A DNA stretch of 64,000 bases, from positions 1 through 64,000 of the forward strand of contig NZ_FYEH01000007.1 in the NCBI RefSeq assembly GCF_900187945.1. Direction: 5' to 3'. The notes beneath the pieces were generated by a model. That model was not told the origin of the DNA and made no database searches. It saw only the letters and a program-made list of their open reading frames with translations. Source of the DNA: Arboricoccus pini (GTDB lineage: Bacteria > Pseudomonadota > Alphaproteobacteria > Geminicoccales > Geminicoccaceae). A program made the position numbers and the translations under genes. Positions 27,354 to 36,617 of the stretch are shown here, in pieces; the first letter of the stretch is position 1; every line of letters starts with the position of its first letter.

Positions 27354-28664
27354 TCAAATATGTTCAAGCATAGAGCGACCGAGAAAGTCCTTATCCGATA
27401 GAACGCCTGGCAAAGCAAAGAAATAACCGCCGCCGACGGGTTTGATGTATTCTTCCAGGGGCTCGCCGTTGAGCCGCCGCTGCACTGTGATGAAGCCGGC
27501 CTCTAGGTCGCGCTGAAAGCAGATGAAAAGGAGGCCCATATCGAGCTGGCCATTTTTCGCCACGCCGCGTGAATAGTTGAAGGGACGACGAAGCAGGAGG
27601 TTTTTGCGTGTTTCGGCGGTGCGCGGGTTGGCCAGGCGAATATGCGCATCCAGCTTCGTGCGCTCTCCCTTCGGATCGTCGGTATAGACGGGCTCGTCAT
27701 ATTCCGATTTGCCGCCGTGGGGCGCGCCGCTCATCTTCTGGCGCCCCATGATGTCTTCCTGCTCCTTCAGCGCCGTTCGATCCCAGCGCTCGACGAAATT
27801 GCGGATGATGCGCACGACCTGGTAGCTCCCGCCTGTGGCCCAGTCCGGCTCGCCCTGGCCGGCCTGCACCCAGACGAGCTCGTCCATGAGTGCCTGATCG
27901 TTGGTGGCCGGATTGGCGGTGCCGTCTCTGAAGCCCAGGTAATTGCGCGCATTCTCGGGCGGGCCGTCCTTGGCGGCCACCACCGGCACGGATCCCTCCT
28001 GCTTCCAGCGGATCGCCAGAAGGTCGGGCATCGTCTTGATGAGATCGCGGAGCGCGTGGATGTTGGCGTCCGCCGAGTTCGAGCAGATCTGCACCATCAG
28101 GTCGCCGTGGCACTGAGCGGCTTCGAGCGCATCGTTGGGAAAGCGGGTCATCCGCGCCAGCTGCCGGGGCTTGGCCGCCTCGAGGCCGAAACGTCCGTCG
28201 AAGAGGGAGGCGCCCACCGCGACGGTCAAGGTCAGATTGTCCGGTTCGACCACAGGCCCGAGCAAGCCCGAATCCGGCGGCGGAAAAAGCGGATTGACCT
28301 CCGGCACCGGCCCACCTTGCATCAGGAAAGCCGCGCGCTCGGTCAGCGTCTTGAAGAGGCGGACCAGATCCTCTTTGGAGCTTGCCAGCACGTCGAAGGC
28401 AGCTGCCATGCCATGGGCCGGCCGGGGTGTCACGATACCCGGCTGATGCACGCCGTAGAAAGACTGCCGCTCGCCCTGACCCGCCTGCCCCTTGGGCGTC
28501 GGCGCCACCGTCACCGAGCCCCCGGAGGCACTCTCGGCTTTGGCCGTCTCGCCGATCAGCGCGCCGCCGGCGGCCGCCCCGAGGCCCAAAAGCAGGCCTC
28601 GACGGCCGGTGCGCGGGAGTTCCGCCGGTGTCGGCGGTGACGGTATCGAATTGGGGTCATGCAT
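27354..28664 (-). CDS. efeB: EfeB, Dyp-type heme peroxidase (deferrochelatase), Tat-exported
   Basis: 436 residues. The twin-arginine signal RTGRRGLLLGLGAAAGG marks export of a folded, heme-loaded protein to the periplasm. The Dyp signature GFRDGTANP (GxxDG) holds the catalytic aspartate, and the proximal heme histidine lies in the C-terminal half. EfeB oxidises Fe2+ and can take iron from heme, feeding EfeO and EfeU. The gene starts five bases after the efeO stop, in the standard efeUOB order. Length and motifs are complete. Confidence 0.95.
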   Translation of the reverse strand: MHDPNSIPSPPTPAELPRTGRRGLLLGLGAAAGGALIGETAKAESASGGSVTVAPTPKGQAGQGERQSFYGVHQPGIVTPRPAHGMAAAFDVLASSKEDLVRLFKTLTERAAFLMQGGPVPEVNPLFPPPDSGLLGPVVEPDNLTLTVAVGASLFDGRFGLEAAKPRQLARMTRFPNDALEAAQCHGDLMVQICSNSADANIHALRDLIKTMPDLLAIRWKQEGSVPVVAAKDGPPENARNYLGFRDGTANPATNDQALMDELVWVQAGQGEPDWATGGSYQVVRIIRNFVERWDRTALKEQEDIMGRQKMSGAPHGGKSEYDEPVYTDDPKGERTKLDAHIRLANPRTAETRKNLLLRRPFNYSRGVAKNGQLDMGLLFICFQRDLEAGFITVQRRLNGEPLEEYIKPVGGGYFFALPGVLSDKDFLGRSMLEHI

Positions 28665-28669
28665 GTCGG

Positions 28670-29830
28670 TCAGTCCATGCCAAGTGCGCCGCGCAGGCGG
28701 CCAAAGTCGGCGGTGAGCTTGGTCAACGAGGTCTTCAAGTCTGCTCTCGCCTTCTCGTCGAGCTTCGTCGCCGATGTCGGCCCGTCGCCATCGGTCGGGA
28801 TCAGGGCACGGGCCGCATCGATGTCGGCCAGCAGCAAGGGCGGCAGGTCCTTGGCCGACTTCAGAGCGGGTGCCAGGAGCTCGACGGCCCGGCGGATACC
28901 CATAAGATTACCCTGCAGGTCGACGAGGTAGAGGCCGCTATAGCGCTCGCCCGTGCCATCGAGACGACCGCCCAGGATCTTGTCCAGGAGCGATGCCGGG
29001 CCGTTCACCATCGAGGCGGGTGTCACCGCAAGATCGAGGATCCGATCGTTCAGGCTCTGCACATCCGCCTGCAATTGCTGGGCGACCGCTGCCAGCCCAT
29101 CCAGGCTGCCCGTCTTGAACAGGCCATATTCCAGGCGATGGAAGCCGATGAAGGCGGGATCGGCCTCGCGTTGCGCGAAATAGTCGGCCTGGACGTCGAT
29201 CTTGTTGGCGAGATCGCCGAAGAGATCGGCCGAGGGCTCGAGCCTCGCATAGGCCAGACGCGCTGGCGCATAGAGATTACGCGCTGCCTCGAGGTCACCG
29301 GCCGCCACGGCCTGCGCCAGGTTTGTCGTCGCCTCGAGCAGATCGGCTGCCGCCATACCCAGTCCCACCTGATATTCCGCGGTCGGCCCGAGCAGATCCC
29401 GCAGGTCCGGTCCCTTGGTCGCGGCGGCGCGGCTGGCATCCGTCTCGCTCGCAACCAGGGTGCCGCGCGGATTGGAAAGGAGACCGCAGGTAATCTCGTA
29501 GTGGCCAGGCTCGAGCCTGACGGTCAGGCGCTGCTTGAAGCCAGGCGCGATGTTCTCACGCTCGGCCACCACCATGACACCGTTGAGGATTTCCCACTCC
29601 ACGGCGCGGTCGCTGCGATTCTCGATCTCGAAGACGTTGCGACCGGCCTGCACCTTGAAATCGGGGGACTGGCAACCCTTGGCGTCGATCACGACAGCGA
29701 TCGCCCCGTCACCTGCCGTCGATTGTTGGGCGCGCTTGTACCGCGCCACGCCATAGAGGCCGACAAAGGTTACAAGGAGGAGAAGGACGACGATGCCGAC
29801 GCCCAGAAATCGATTGGAAGGCCGCGTCAT
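28670..29830 (-). CDS. efeO: EfeO, iron-binding periplasmic protein with cupredoxin domain
   Basis: 386 residues. The N-terminal membrane segment (FLGVGIVVLLLLVTFVGLY) is a signal anchor. Residues ~40-135 form a cupredoxin domain with GVMVVAERENIAPGF and the C..H-like YEITCGLLSNPRG end. Residues ~140-386 form the M75 helical domain with GFHRLEYGLF (HxxE). EfeO is thought to bind Fe3+/Cu2+ and pass iron to the permease. It lies between efeU (24-bp gap) and efeB (5-bp gap). The membrane anchor, rather than a free signal peptide, is a common variant. Confidence 0.94.
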   Translation of the reverse strand: MTRPSNRFLGVGIVVLLLLVTFVGLYGVARYKRAQQSTAGDGAIAVVIDAKGCQSPDFKVQAGRNVFEIENRSDRAVEWEILNGVMVVAERENIAPGFKQRLTVRLEPGHYEITCGLLSNPRGTLVASETDASRAAATKGPDLRDLLGPTAEYQVGLGMAAADLLEATTNLAQAVAAGDLEAARNLYAPARLAYARLEPSADLFGDLANKIDVQADYFAQREADPAFIGFHRLEYGLFKTGSLDGLAAVAQQLQADVQSLNDRILDLAVTPASMVNGPASLLDKILGGRLDGTGERYSGLYLVDLQGNLMGIRRAVELLAPALKSAKDLPPLLLADIDAARALIPTDGDGPTSATKLDEKARADLKTSLTKLTADFGRLRGALGMD

Positions 29831-29854
29831 GCTGGTCGATCCTAAATTCGCGCG

Positions 29855-30700
29855 TCAGTGCGCACCGGCATCCGTCGCGACAGGACGCGGCGCGGCCTGC
29901 GACAGGAAGGGCGGCAGTGTCGCCACCAGGAAGAGAACATAGACCAGGACCTCGCCGATCGTCGGCGTGTCCTCGTAACCGAAGATGCCGGCCAGGATCG
30001 TGCCCAGCGCCCCGTCGACCGGCAGCACCTGGCTCAGATCAAAGGCCACGCTTTGCAGCCCGTTCCAAAGCCCGGCCTCGTGCAGGGCGCGCAGCGATCC
30101 GGCCAGCAGCCCAGCCGCGACGAAGAGGATGAAGATGCCGGTCCAGCGAAAAAAGCGGGCAAGATTGAGCTTAACGCCGCCATAATAGATCCCGAATCCG
30201 AACCCGATGGCGAGCGTTAGGCCGAGAAAGGCGCCGATTGGCGCCGCCAACCCGGACTCCTGCTGGAAGGTCGCTAGAAGAAAGAAGACCGATTCCAAGC
30301 CTTCGCGCGAGACGGCGAAGAATGCCATCAGCGTCAATGCCAATGCCTGCCCGTTGCGGGTCTTGTGGCGCTCAAGCGCGGCATCAATGGCATCGTGGAT
30401 TTCATGGCGAATCGATCGCGCCGCCCTGCGCATCCAAAATACCATCCAGGTGAGGATGACGACGGCGATCAGGCCGACCGCCGCCTCGAACAGCTCCTGC
30501 TCGCGTTGTGGGAACTCGCCGCTCACGACATCCAGGACCATGCCGAAGACGAGGCAAAGGATGGCCGCCACGACAACGCCGATCCAGACGGCGGGCATCC
30601 AGCGTTCTTGGCCCGTCTGGCGCAGATAGGAGGCCACGATGCCGACCACGAGGGCAGCCTCGATGCCTTCACGCAACATGATCAGGAATGGAACCAACAT
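29855..30700 (-). CDS. efeU: EfeU, FTR1-family iron permease
   Basis: Inner-membrane permease for oxidised iron, driven by the EfeOB system. 281 residues from ATG 30700; the frame extends upstream but its 33 extra residues are Arg/Ser-rich and not membrane-like. Seven membrane helices are expected. The two REXXE iron-binding motifs are present as REGIE (10-14) and REGLE (132-136). First gene of efeU-efeO-efeB-efeM. The 100-bp AT-rich stretch upstream is the likely iron-controlled promoter. Confidence 0.94.
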   Translation of the reverse strand: MLVPFLIMLREGIEAALVVGIVASYLRQTGQERWMPAVWIGVVVAAILCLVFGMVLDVVSGEFPQREQELFEAAVGLIAVVILTWMVFWMRRAARSIRHEIHDAIDAALERHKTRNGQALALTLMAFFAVSREGLESVFFLLATFQQESGLAAPIGAFLGLTLAIGFGFGIYYGGVKLNLARFFRWTGIFILFVAAGLLAGSLRALHEAGLWNGLQSVAFDLSQVLPVDGALGTILAGIFGYEDTPTIGEVLVYVLFLVATLPPFLSQAAPRPVATDAGAH

Positions 30701-30795
30701 GCCAACGATCCAAGTGCGGCGGCGTCGGCAAGAGGAACTCGCGATCGCCGCTGCATTAAACTCGGAGGATCGCCTACTCCATGCCCGATTTAGGA

Positions 30796-30868
30796 ACAAG
30801 CTAAAGATTAGAAATAGATGAGTCGAACAATATAAGAATTATTATAAAGAAATATCACGATGATCTTG
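30796..30868 (-). promoter_or_regulatory. AT-rich promoter region of the efe operon with Fur-like dyad
   Basis: This segment is strikingly AT-rich for the window. It contains ATAAGAATTATTAT (30832-30845), which matches its own reverse complement at 12 of 14 positions and could be a Fur, Irr or similar operator. No exact Fur, Irr (ICE) or RirA consensus is visible, so only a probable iron-responsive promoter is claimed. Confidence 0.4.
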
Positions 30869-30873
30869 ATTTG

Positions 30874-30889
30874 CTCTCGGCTCCGAGAG
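30874..30889 (-). terminator. Palindromic hairpin at the end of glcF
   Basis: CTCTCGGCTCCGAGAG is a perfect inverted repeat two bases after the glcF stop. On the minus strand it is followed by CAAATC, a weak U-tract, so termination is plausible but imperfect. It separates glcEF from the efe promoter. Confidence 0.5.
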
Positions 30890-30890
30890 G

Positions 30891-32198
30891 CTAGACTACG
30901 ATCGGCTCGCGACGACGAAGATTTACGGGCTCCGGACCACCAGTGGCCCAGTCGAGCAACTGGACCGTGTGCAATACAGGTATGCGCGTCCCGCTGCTGA
31001 TTTGCGTGATACAGCCGACATTGCCAGTTGCCACGATGTCGGGATCGGTGCGCTCGAGATTGAGAACCTTGCGATCACGTAGCTGGGTGGCGATTTCGGG
31101 TTGCAACAGGTTGTAGGTGCCGGCAGAGCCGCAGCAGAGATGACCCTCCAGGGGCTCGCGCACCTTGAACCCGGCTTCGCTCAGCAACTGCTTGGGGAGG
31201 GCCGTGATTTTCTGGCCATGCTGCATCGAGCAGGCCGAATGGTAGGCCACCTTGAGGTCCACCTCGCGCCGGATGGGCAATGGCCCCAGCTCCGCCAGGA
31301 ATTCGGTAATGTCCCTGGCGAGCATGGCGACGCGCTCCGCCTTGGGCCCGTAGACCGGGTCCTCACGGAACATGAAGCCGTAATCCTTGATCGTCGTACC
31401 GCAGCCCGAGGCGTTGATGACGATGGCATCCAGCCCGTCGCCGTCGATCTCGCTGGTCCAGGCATCGATCGCCGCCTTGGCGTAGCCGTGCGCGTTCGCT
31501 TCCTTACCTAGATGGTGGGTGAGCGCGCCGCAACAGCCGCCCCCTCTGGCCACGACCACCTCGACGCCCAGCCGTGTCAGGAGCCGCACGGTCGCCTCGT
31601 TGATGACGGGGGCCACGACCTGCTGGGCACATCCGGTCAAAAGCGCCACGCGCGCCCGCCTTGCGCCTTCAGCGCGAAACGTCTGCGGCCGGTCGACGGG
31701 CGAGGGGGGCGGCAGTTGGGCGGGGGCGAGGGCCATCATCCCGGCGAGCTTCGCCGGCATCAGCTTGGCGAACGGCCGTCCCAGGGTAGCCGCCTTGAGG
31801 GCCAGCCGGAAGCGGAAAGGGTTGGGCAGAAGAAAGGCAAGGAGCGACCGAAGGGCGCGGTCGGCAAAAGGTCGCCGATAGGTCTGCTCGATATAGGCGC
31901 GCGCATGATCGACCAGATGCATGTAGTTCACGCCCGACGGGCAGGTCGTCATGCAGGAAAGGCAGGAAAGGCAGCGATCGACATGCTTGACGGTCTCGGC
32001 CGTGGCCGGCTTGCCGCCCTCCAACATGTCCTTGATCAGGTAGATGCGGCCGCGCGGGCTGTCGAGCTCATCCCCCAGCAGCGTGAAGGTCGGGCACGTG
32101 GCCGTGCAAAAGCCGCAATGGACGCATTTTCGCAGCACCCCTTCCGAGGCGGCTGTCGCGGGATCAGCCAACTGCGTCGCTGTGAAATTGGTCTGCAT
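30891..32198 (-). CDS. glcF: Glycolate oxidase iron-sulfur subunit GlcF
   Basis: 435 residues. Two [4Fe-4S] clusters are shown by CVHCGFCTATCP (C25, C28, C31, C35) and CLSCLSCMTTCP (C76, C79, C82, C86). Two CCG-type domains follow, with GGGCCGALTHHLG and HLCCGSAGTYNLLQP. With GlcD and GlcE this forms membrane-associated glycolate dehydrogenase, which oxidises glycolate to glyoxylate. It starts 4 bases after the glcE stop, so the two are co-transcribed. No glcD precedes glcE here. Confidence 0.94.
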   Translation of the reverse strand: MQTNFTATQLADPATAASEGVLRKCVHCGFCTATCPTFTLLGDELDSPRGRIYLIKDMLEGGKPATAETVKHVDRCLSCLSCMTTCPSGVNYMHLVDHARAYIEQTYRRPFADRALRSLLAFLLPNPFRFRLALKAATLGRPFAKLMPAKLAGMMALAPAQLPPPSPVDRPQTFRAEGARRARVALLTGCAQQVVAPVINEATVRLLTRLGVEVVVARGGGCCGALTHHLGKEANAHGYAKAAIDAWTSEIDGDGLDAIVINASGCGTTIKDYGFMFREDPVYGPKAERVAMLARDITEFLAELGPLPIRREVDLKVAYHSACSMQHGQKITALPKQLLSEAGFKVREPLEGHLCCGSAGTYNLLQPEIATQLRDRKVLNLERTDPDIVATGNVGCITQISSGTRIPVLHTVQLLDWATGGPEPVNLRRREPIVV

Positions 32199-32202
32199 CT
32201 GT

Positions 32203-33426
32203 TCAGACTTCCGCGTACATACGGCCGGGATTGAGGATATGCTTGGGGTCGAAGCTCTCCTTCACCCGCCGCGTCAGGGCTGCCAGGGCCAAAGGCTGAG
32301 GCTCGAACACGGGCACCCGCTCGCGAACCTCGTAGGCGGCACGAATGAGAGTCGCGTGGCCGCCATGATCGGCCAGCGCTCGGCGGATCAGATCCGCCTC
32401 GCCGGCCCAAGCCGGCTTCAAGGCCAGCCAGACGAGACCGCCAGACCAATCATAGAGATGCTCGGCCGACATCTGGCCGATCCATTCGCTGAGTGTTGCT
32501 GCAACCGAGGGCGGCATGGACAGCCGCCAGAGCGGCAACGCGGGCGAGAGCAGCTTCAGGTCGCGGATCTCCGCCCACAACGTGGCGGTATCGTTTGCAT
32601 CCAGCCGCTCGAATCCGAGTCCGCCATCCTCCGCCAGCAACTGCTGCAGCGCATCGATGCGATGTGCGACGGAGGGCGGCGGCCCTTCCAGCCGCAAGGC
32701 GGCCTGTAACCGTACGGGCTTGCGCAGCATGGCCACCTTCGAGCGGCCTGCCGCCAGGATCGGCAGTAGGGCCGCCCCGGAGACCTCGAAGGAACTGTTC
32801 ATCGCCAATCGGAGAGCCGCCAGCAGCCTTTGCTCGTCGGCGCCCCTGACCAGAAGCGTCGCGCTGGTCTCCGCGCGCGGCAGCACCTTGAAGATAACCC
32901 GGGTCATGACGGCCAGCGTGCCATGGCTGCCCGCGAGAAGCTTGCAGAGATCATACCCGGTCACGTTCTTGACCACGCGGCCGCCGGCACGGATCACCTC
33001 GCCCCGGCCGGTCACGCAGGTAACACCCAGCAGATGGTCCCTGGCAGCGCCGACCTTCAGTCGCCGCGGTCCCGAAAGGTTCGCGGCGAACACGCCGCCA
33101 ATCGTCTGCACTCCCGGCTCATGATCGAAGATGACGCCATAATCGGCGGGCTCGAAGGCCAATTCCTGCCCGCGCTCGGCCAACGTCGCCTGGATCGTCG
33201 CCATGGGTGTGCCGACGCCGGCAGACATGACGAGCTCGGCCGGCTCATAAAGGTCCACCCCTTCGAGCCTGCGCGTGGAGAGGACCCGCTCAGCGCGGAC
33301 CGGTCGTCCGAGGCCCCGCTTGCTGCCAGCCCCCATGATTTCCAGGGTTTTGCCGTCCAGGACGGCTTCGGCGACCAGGTCGCGGGTTTCCTCAAGCGTG
33401 GCCGGTTCGAGAATTGATTGCTCCAA
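32203..33426 (-). CDS. glcE: Glycolate oxidase FAD-binding subunit GlcE
   Basis: 407 residues of the FAD_binding_4 (PCMH) family. FAD-binding runs are EIMGAGSKRGLGRPV, LSGPRRLKVGAARDHLLGV and GRVVKNVTGYDLCKLLAGSHGT split across the domain. The C-terminal FDPKHILNPGRMY is the usual GlcD/GlcE ending. GlcE is shorter than GlcD (~490 residues), and the length fits. Upstream lie 224 bp and then gltA on the same strand, so the operon here starts with glcE; the GlcD partner must be elsewhere. Confidence 0.93.
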   Translation of the reverse strand: MEQSILEPATLEETRDLVAEAVLDGKTLEIMGAGSKRGLGRPVRAERVLSTRRLEGVDLYEPAELVMSAGVGTPMATIQATLAERGQELAFEPADYGVIFDHEPGVQTIGGVFAANLSGPRRLKVGAARDHLLGVTCVTGRGEVIRAGGRVVKNVTGYDLCKLLAGSHGTLAVMTRVIFKVLPRAETSATLLVRGADEQRLLAALRLAMNSSFEVSGAALLPILAAGRSKVAMLRKPVRLQAALRLEGPPPSVAHRIDALQQLLAEDGGLGFERLDANDTATLWAEIRDLKLLSPALPLWRLSMPPSVAATLSEWIGQMSAEHLYDWSGGLVWLALKPAWAGEADLIRRALADHGGHATLIRAAYEVRERVPVFEPQPLALAALTRRVKESFDPKHILNPGRMYAEV

Positions 33427-33650
33427 GACGCCCCTGCTCTCAAGCGATATTTTTATTGGCCCCGTCGAACAAGCCGGGCGTTAATCTTAGAGCTATTCGC
33501 AAAGGGCTCCAATCGCTGCAGGGCGAGAAGATTGCCACTATCCGGAAAAACCGTGACGCCCAGCCAGGGCGACAATACCAACCAGGGGCACGCAGGCCGG
33601 CCGACCATGCGACCTTCGCGCCCCGAGCTGCTGCATAGGTTCGTCGCTTG
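33427..33650. other. Intergenic region between gltA and glcE
   Basis: 224 bp on the 5' side of glcE. A small AT-rich patch (ATATTTTTATTGG near 33448) could hold the promoter of glcEF or the end of the gltA transcript. No gene, RNA or strong hairpin is visible. Confidence 0.5.
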
Positions 33651-34952
33651 TTAGCGCTTATCGATCGCTACGAAGGGGCGCTGGGCCGGACCCTTATAGA
33701 GCTGCCGCGGACGGCCGATCTTCTGCTCGGGATCCTCAATCATCTCGCTCCATTGCGCGATCCAGCCGACTGTTCGGGCAAGCGCGAAGATCGCTGTGAA
33801 CATCTTGGTGGGAATGCCCATGGCCTCGAGGATGATGCCCGAATAGAAGTCGACATTGGGGAAAAGCTTTCGATCGCGGAAATAATCATCCTCGAGCGCG
33901 ATATGCTCGAGTTCGCGAGCGATCGCCAGCTTGGGGTTGTTCTTCTGGCCCAGCTCCGCCAGCACCTGATCGGCGCTCTCCTTGAGCACGCCGGCCCGAG
34001 GGTCGTAGTTCTTGTAGACGCGATGGCCAAAGCCCATCAGGCGGAAGGAATCGTTCTTGTCCTTGGCGCGCGCCAGGCATTCCGGGATGCGATCGACCGA
34101 GCCGATTTCCTCCAGCATCTTGACCACCGCCTCGTTGGCACCGCCATGGGCCGGCCCCCACAAGGCGGCGATGCCGCCCGCGATTGCCGCGTAAGGCGAG
34201 GCACCGGTCGAGCCGATCAGCCGGACCGTCGAGGTCGAGGCGTTCTGCTCGTGGTCGGCATGCAGGATGAAGATGCGATCCAGCGCCTTGGAGAGCGTCG
34301 GATTGACCTTGTAGGGCTCACAAGGGATGCCGAACATCATGTAGAGGAAATTGGCGGCGTATCCCAGATCGTTGCGGGGATACTGGAAGGGCTGGCCCAC
34401 CGAATATTTATACGCCATGGCGGCGATGGTCGGCATCTTGGCGATGAGCCGGAAGCTTGCGATCTCGCGCTTCTTCGGATCCTCGACGTCCAGATCCTCA
34501 TAGTAGAAGGCCGAGAGCGCGCCGACCAGGCCGATCATGACCGCCATCGGATGGGCATCGCGCCTGAAGCCTCGCACGAGATGGTTGATCTGCTCGTGCA
34601 GCATCGTGTGGTAGGTGACGTTGTTGACGAACGATTCGTACTCGGATGCCGAGGGCAGCTCGCCTTTGAGGATCAGATAGGCGACTTCGAGAAAATTGCT
34701 GTTCTTGGCCAAGTCCTCGATCGTATAGCCACGATGGAGGAGCACGCCTTCGTCACCGTCGATATAGGTGATCTTGGAGGTGCAGGACGCCGTCGAGGTA
34801 AAGCCCGGGTCGTAGGTAAACATGCCTGTGCCGGCATAGAGCTTGCGCACGTCGATGACGTCGGGGCCGATCGCGCCGCTCAGAATCGGGAATTCGACGC
34901 GGCGATTATCGCCGGCATCCAGCGTGACGGCTCGCGTGGCAGCTTCACTCAT
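33651..34952 (-). CDS. gltA: Citrate synthase GltA
   Basis: Condenses acetyl-CoA and oxaloacetate to citrate. 433 residues, the normal length of the type II, NADH-sensitive, hexameric bacterial enzyme. Conserved runs are [34 protein letters not shown] with the catalytic histidine, and [15 protein letters not shown]. The catalytic aspartate lies in the VDFYSG run. Followed upstream on the same strand by gltX, with a 94-bp gap. Confidence 0.97.
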   Translation of the reverse strand: MSEAATRAVTLDAGDNRRVEFPILSGAIGPDVIDVRKLYAGTGMFTYDPGFTSTASCTSKITYIDGDEGVLLHRGYTIEDLAKNSNFLEVAYLILKGELPSASEYESFVNNVTYHTMLHEQINHLVRGFRRDAHPMAVMIGLVGALSAFYYEDLDVEDPKKREIASFRLIAKMPTIAAMAYKYSVGQPFQYPRNDLGYAANFLYMMFGIPCEPYKVNPTLSKALDRIFILHADHEQNASTSTVRLIGSTGASPYAAIAGGIAALWGPAHGGANEAVVKMLEEIGSVDRIPECLARAKDKNDSFRLMGFGHRVYKNYDPRAGVLKESADQVLAELGQKNNPKLAIARELEHIALEDDYFRDRKLFPNVDFYSGIILEAMGIPTKMFTAIFALARTVGWIAQWSEMIEDPEQKIGRPRQLYKGPAQRPFVAIDKR

Positions 34953-35046
34953 CGTTTCGCTCCTGGATGGTTGCGGATCATCCGATGTTTGCGGTGCAGC
35001 ATCCGACGCCCGTTTCGCAGCTATCTAGAACCTTGGGCTGCCCGCA

Positions 35047-36474
35047 TCAATTCGTCGCAAGCGCAGCAGGGTTGCGACCAGCGGTGACATCCGCCAGGCG
35101 AGCCAGCGTTTCCTCTCGGCCGAGAACCCTCATGACCTCGAAAAGACCTGGCGAAACATTGCTTCCCGTCACGGCGGCCCGCAGCGGCTGGGCCAGCTTG
35201 CCGAAGCCGATGCCTGCAGCTTCCGCCGCCTCGCGGCAGACGGCCTCAAGGCTGGCTTCGTCCCAGCTCGGCAGCGCCGCAAGCGGTGCCGCGAGGCTGG
35301 CCAGCCGGTCGCGCGCCTCGTCGGTCAGGAGACCCGCTGCCTTGGCGTCCAAAGGGAGGGGCCGGGCGCGCAGATAGATCGCGGCGGCGGCGGCCAGATC
35401 GACCAGCGTGCGCGCCCGCTGCTTCAGCCCGTCCATGCCCGCCAGCAGTCGGGCCCGACCCGTCGCATCGGCTTCCAAGCCTGCCTTCGCCAGGAAAGGG
35501 TCCAAAAGATCGAGCAATTCCGCGTTCGGTCGCTGGCGGAGATAATGCGCGTTCAGGTTCTCAAGCTTGCCCATGTCGAGACGCGACGGCCCCCGGCCGA
35601 CATCCTTGATGTCGAACCAGGCGATCGCATCGTCGATCGAGATGATCTCCTCGTCACCATGGCCCCAGCCGAGGCGCAGGAGATAATTGCGCACCGCCTC
35701 GGGAAGAAGCCCCATCTCCCGATACTCGGTAACGGCCAGCGCGCCGTGTCGCTTTGAGAGCTTTGCCCCGTCCGGCCCGTGGATCAGCGGGATATGGGCA
35801 AAGCGCGGCAGTGCGGCACCGATCGCCTGGTAGAGCTGGGCCTGGCGAAATGTATTGGTCAGATGATCGTCGCCACGGATCACATGGGTGATGCCCATGT
35901 CGATATCATCGACGACGACGGAATGCATGTAGGTGGGCGTGCCGTCGGAGCGGAGCAGAATCATGTCGTCGAGCTGGTCGTTGCGCACCGTGACCCTGCC
36001 TTGGACAAGGTCATCGATGACGGTCTCGCCTTCGGTCGGCGCACGCAGACGGATGACGGGGGACACGCCCTCGGGCGCCTCGCTCGGATCACGATCGCGC
36101 CATTTGCCGTCATAGCGAACCGGCAGCTTTTGTGCCTGCTGGGCAGCTCGACGCGCCTCGGCCTCGGCTGGCGTTTCGTAGCAACGATAGGCCAAGCCCT
36201 TGGCCAGGAGTTGCTCCGCCACCTCCCGATGGCGCTCCGCACGGGCAAACTGGAAGACCGGCGGCGCGTCCGCGTCGAGACCCAGCCAGCTCAGCCCGTC
36301 CAGGATGGCCTGGACGGCTGCCTCGGTCGAGCGCTGCCTGTCCGTGTCCTCGATGCGCAGAACATAGCGGCCACCCGTGTGTCGGGCATAGAGCCAGTTG
36401 AAGAGCGCGGTCCGCGCACCACCAATGTGCAGATAACCGGTAGGCGAAGGCGCGAAACGAACGACGACACTCAT
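35047..36474 (-). CDS. gltX: Glutamate--tRNA ligase 1
   Basis: Charges tRNA-Glu with glutamate. 475 residues from ATG 36474 ([13 protein letters not shown]); a frame extension of 13 residues upstream is unnecessary. The class I motif reads HIGGART and the KMSKS loop reads KLSKRHG, a normal GluRS variant. Of the two GluRS genes in the window this is the longer. It precedes gltA on the same strand. Divergent from comEC. Confidence 0.95.
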   Translation of the reverse strand: MSVVVRFAPSPTGYLHIGGARTALFNWLYARHTGGRYVLRIEDTDRQRSTEAAVQAILDGLSWLGLDADAPPVFQFARAERHREVAEQLLAKGLAYRCYETPAEAEARRAAQQAQKLPVRYDGKWRDRDPSEAPEGVSPVIRLRAPTEGETVIDDLVQGRVTVRNDQLDDMILLRSDGTPTYMHSVVVDDIDMGITHVIRGDDHLTNTFRQAQLYQAIGAALPRFAHIPLIHGPDGAKLSKRHGALAVTEYREMGLLPEAVRNYLLRLGWGHGDEEIISIDDAIAWFDIKDVGRGPSRLDMGKLENLNAHYLRQRPNAELLDLLDPFLAKAGLEADATGRARLLAGMDGLKQRARTLVDLAAAAAIYLRARPLPLDAKAAGLLTDEARDRLASLAAPLAALPSWDEASLEAVCREAAEAAGIGFGKLAQPLRAAVTGSNVSPGLFEVMRVLGREETLARLADVTAGRNPAALATN

Positions 36475-36617
36475 GATTGAAAAGCCGTGGTTGAAAGAAG
36501 CGTGATCTGGCATGACAAGGCGGGAAAAGGCCCGCCATGGGCGTGATTGCTTAGCACAGGCGGCACGCAGCGTCAGCGCGGGCTGCCGGTCTCAGCAGGC
36601 AAAGGGCGACAGGGCGC

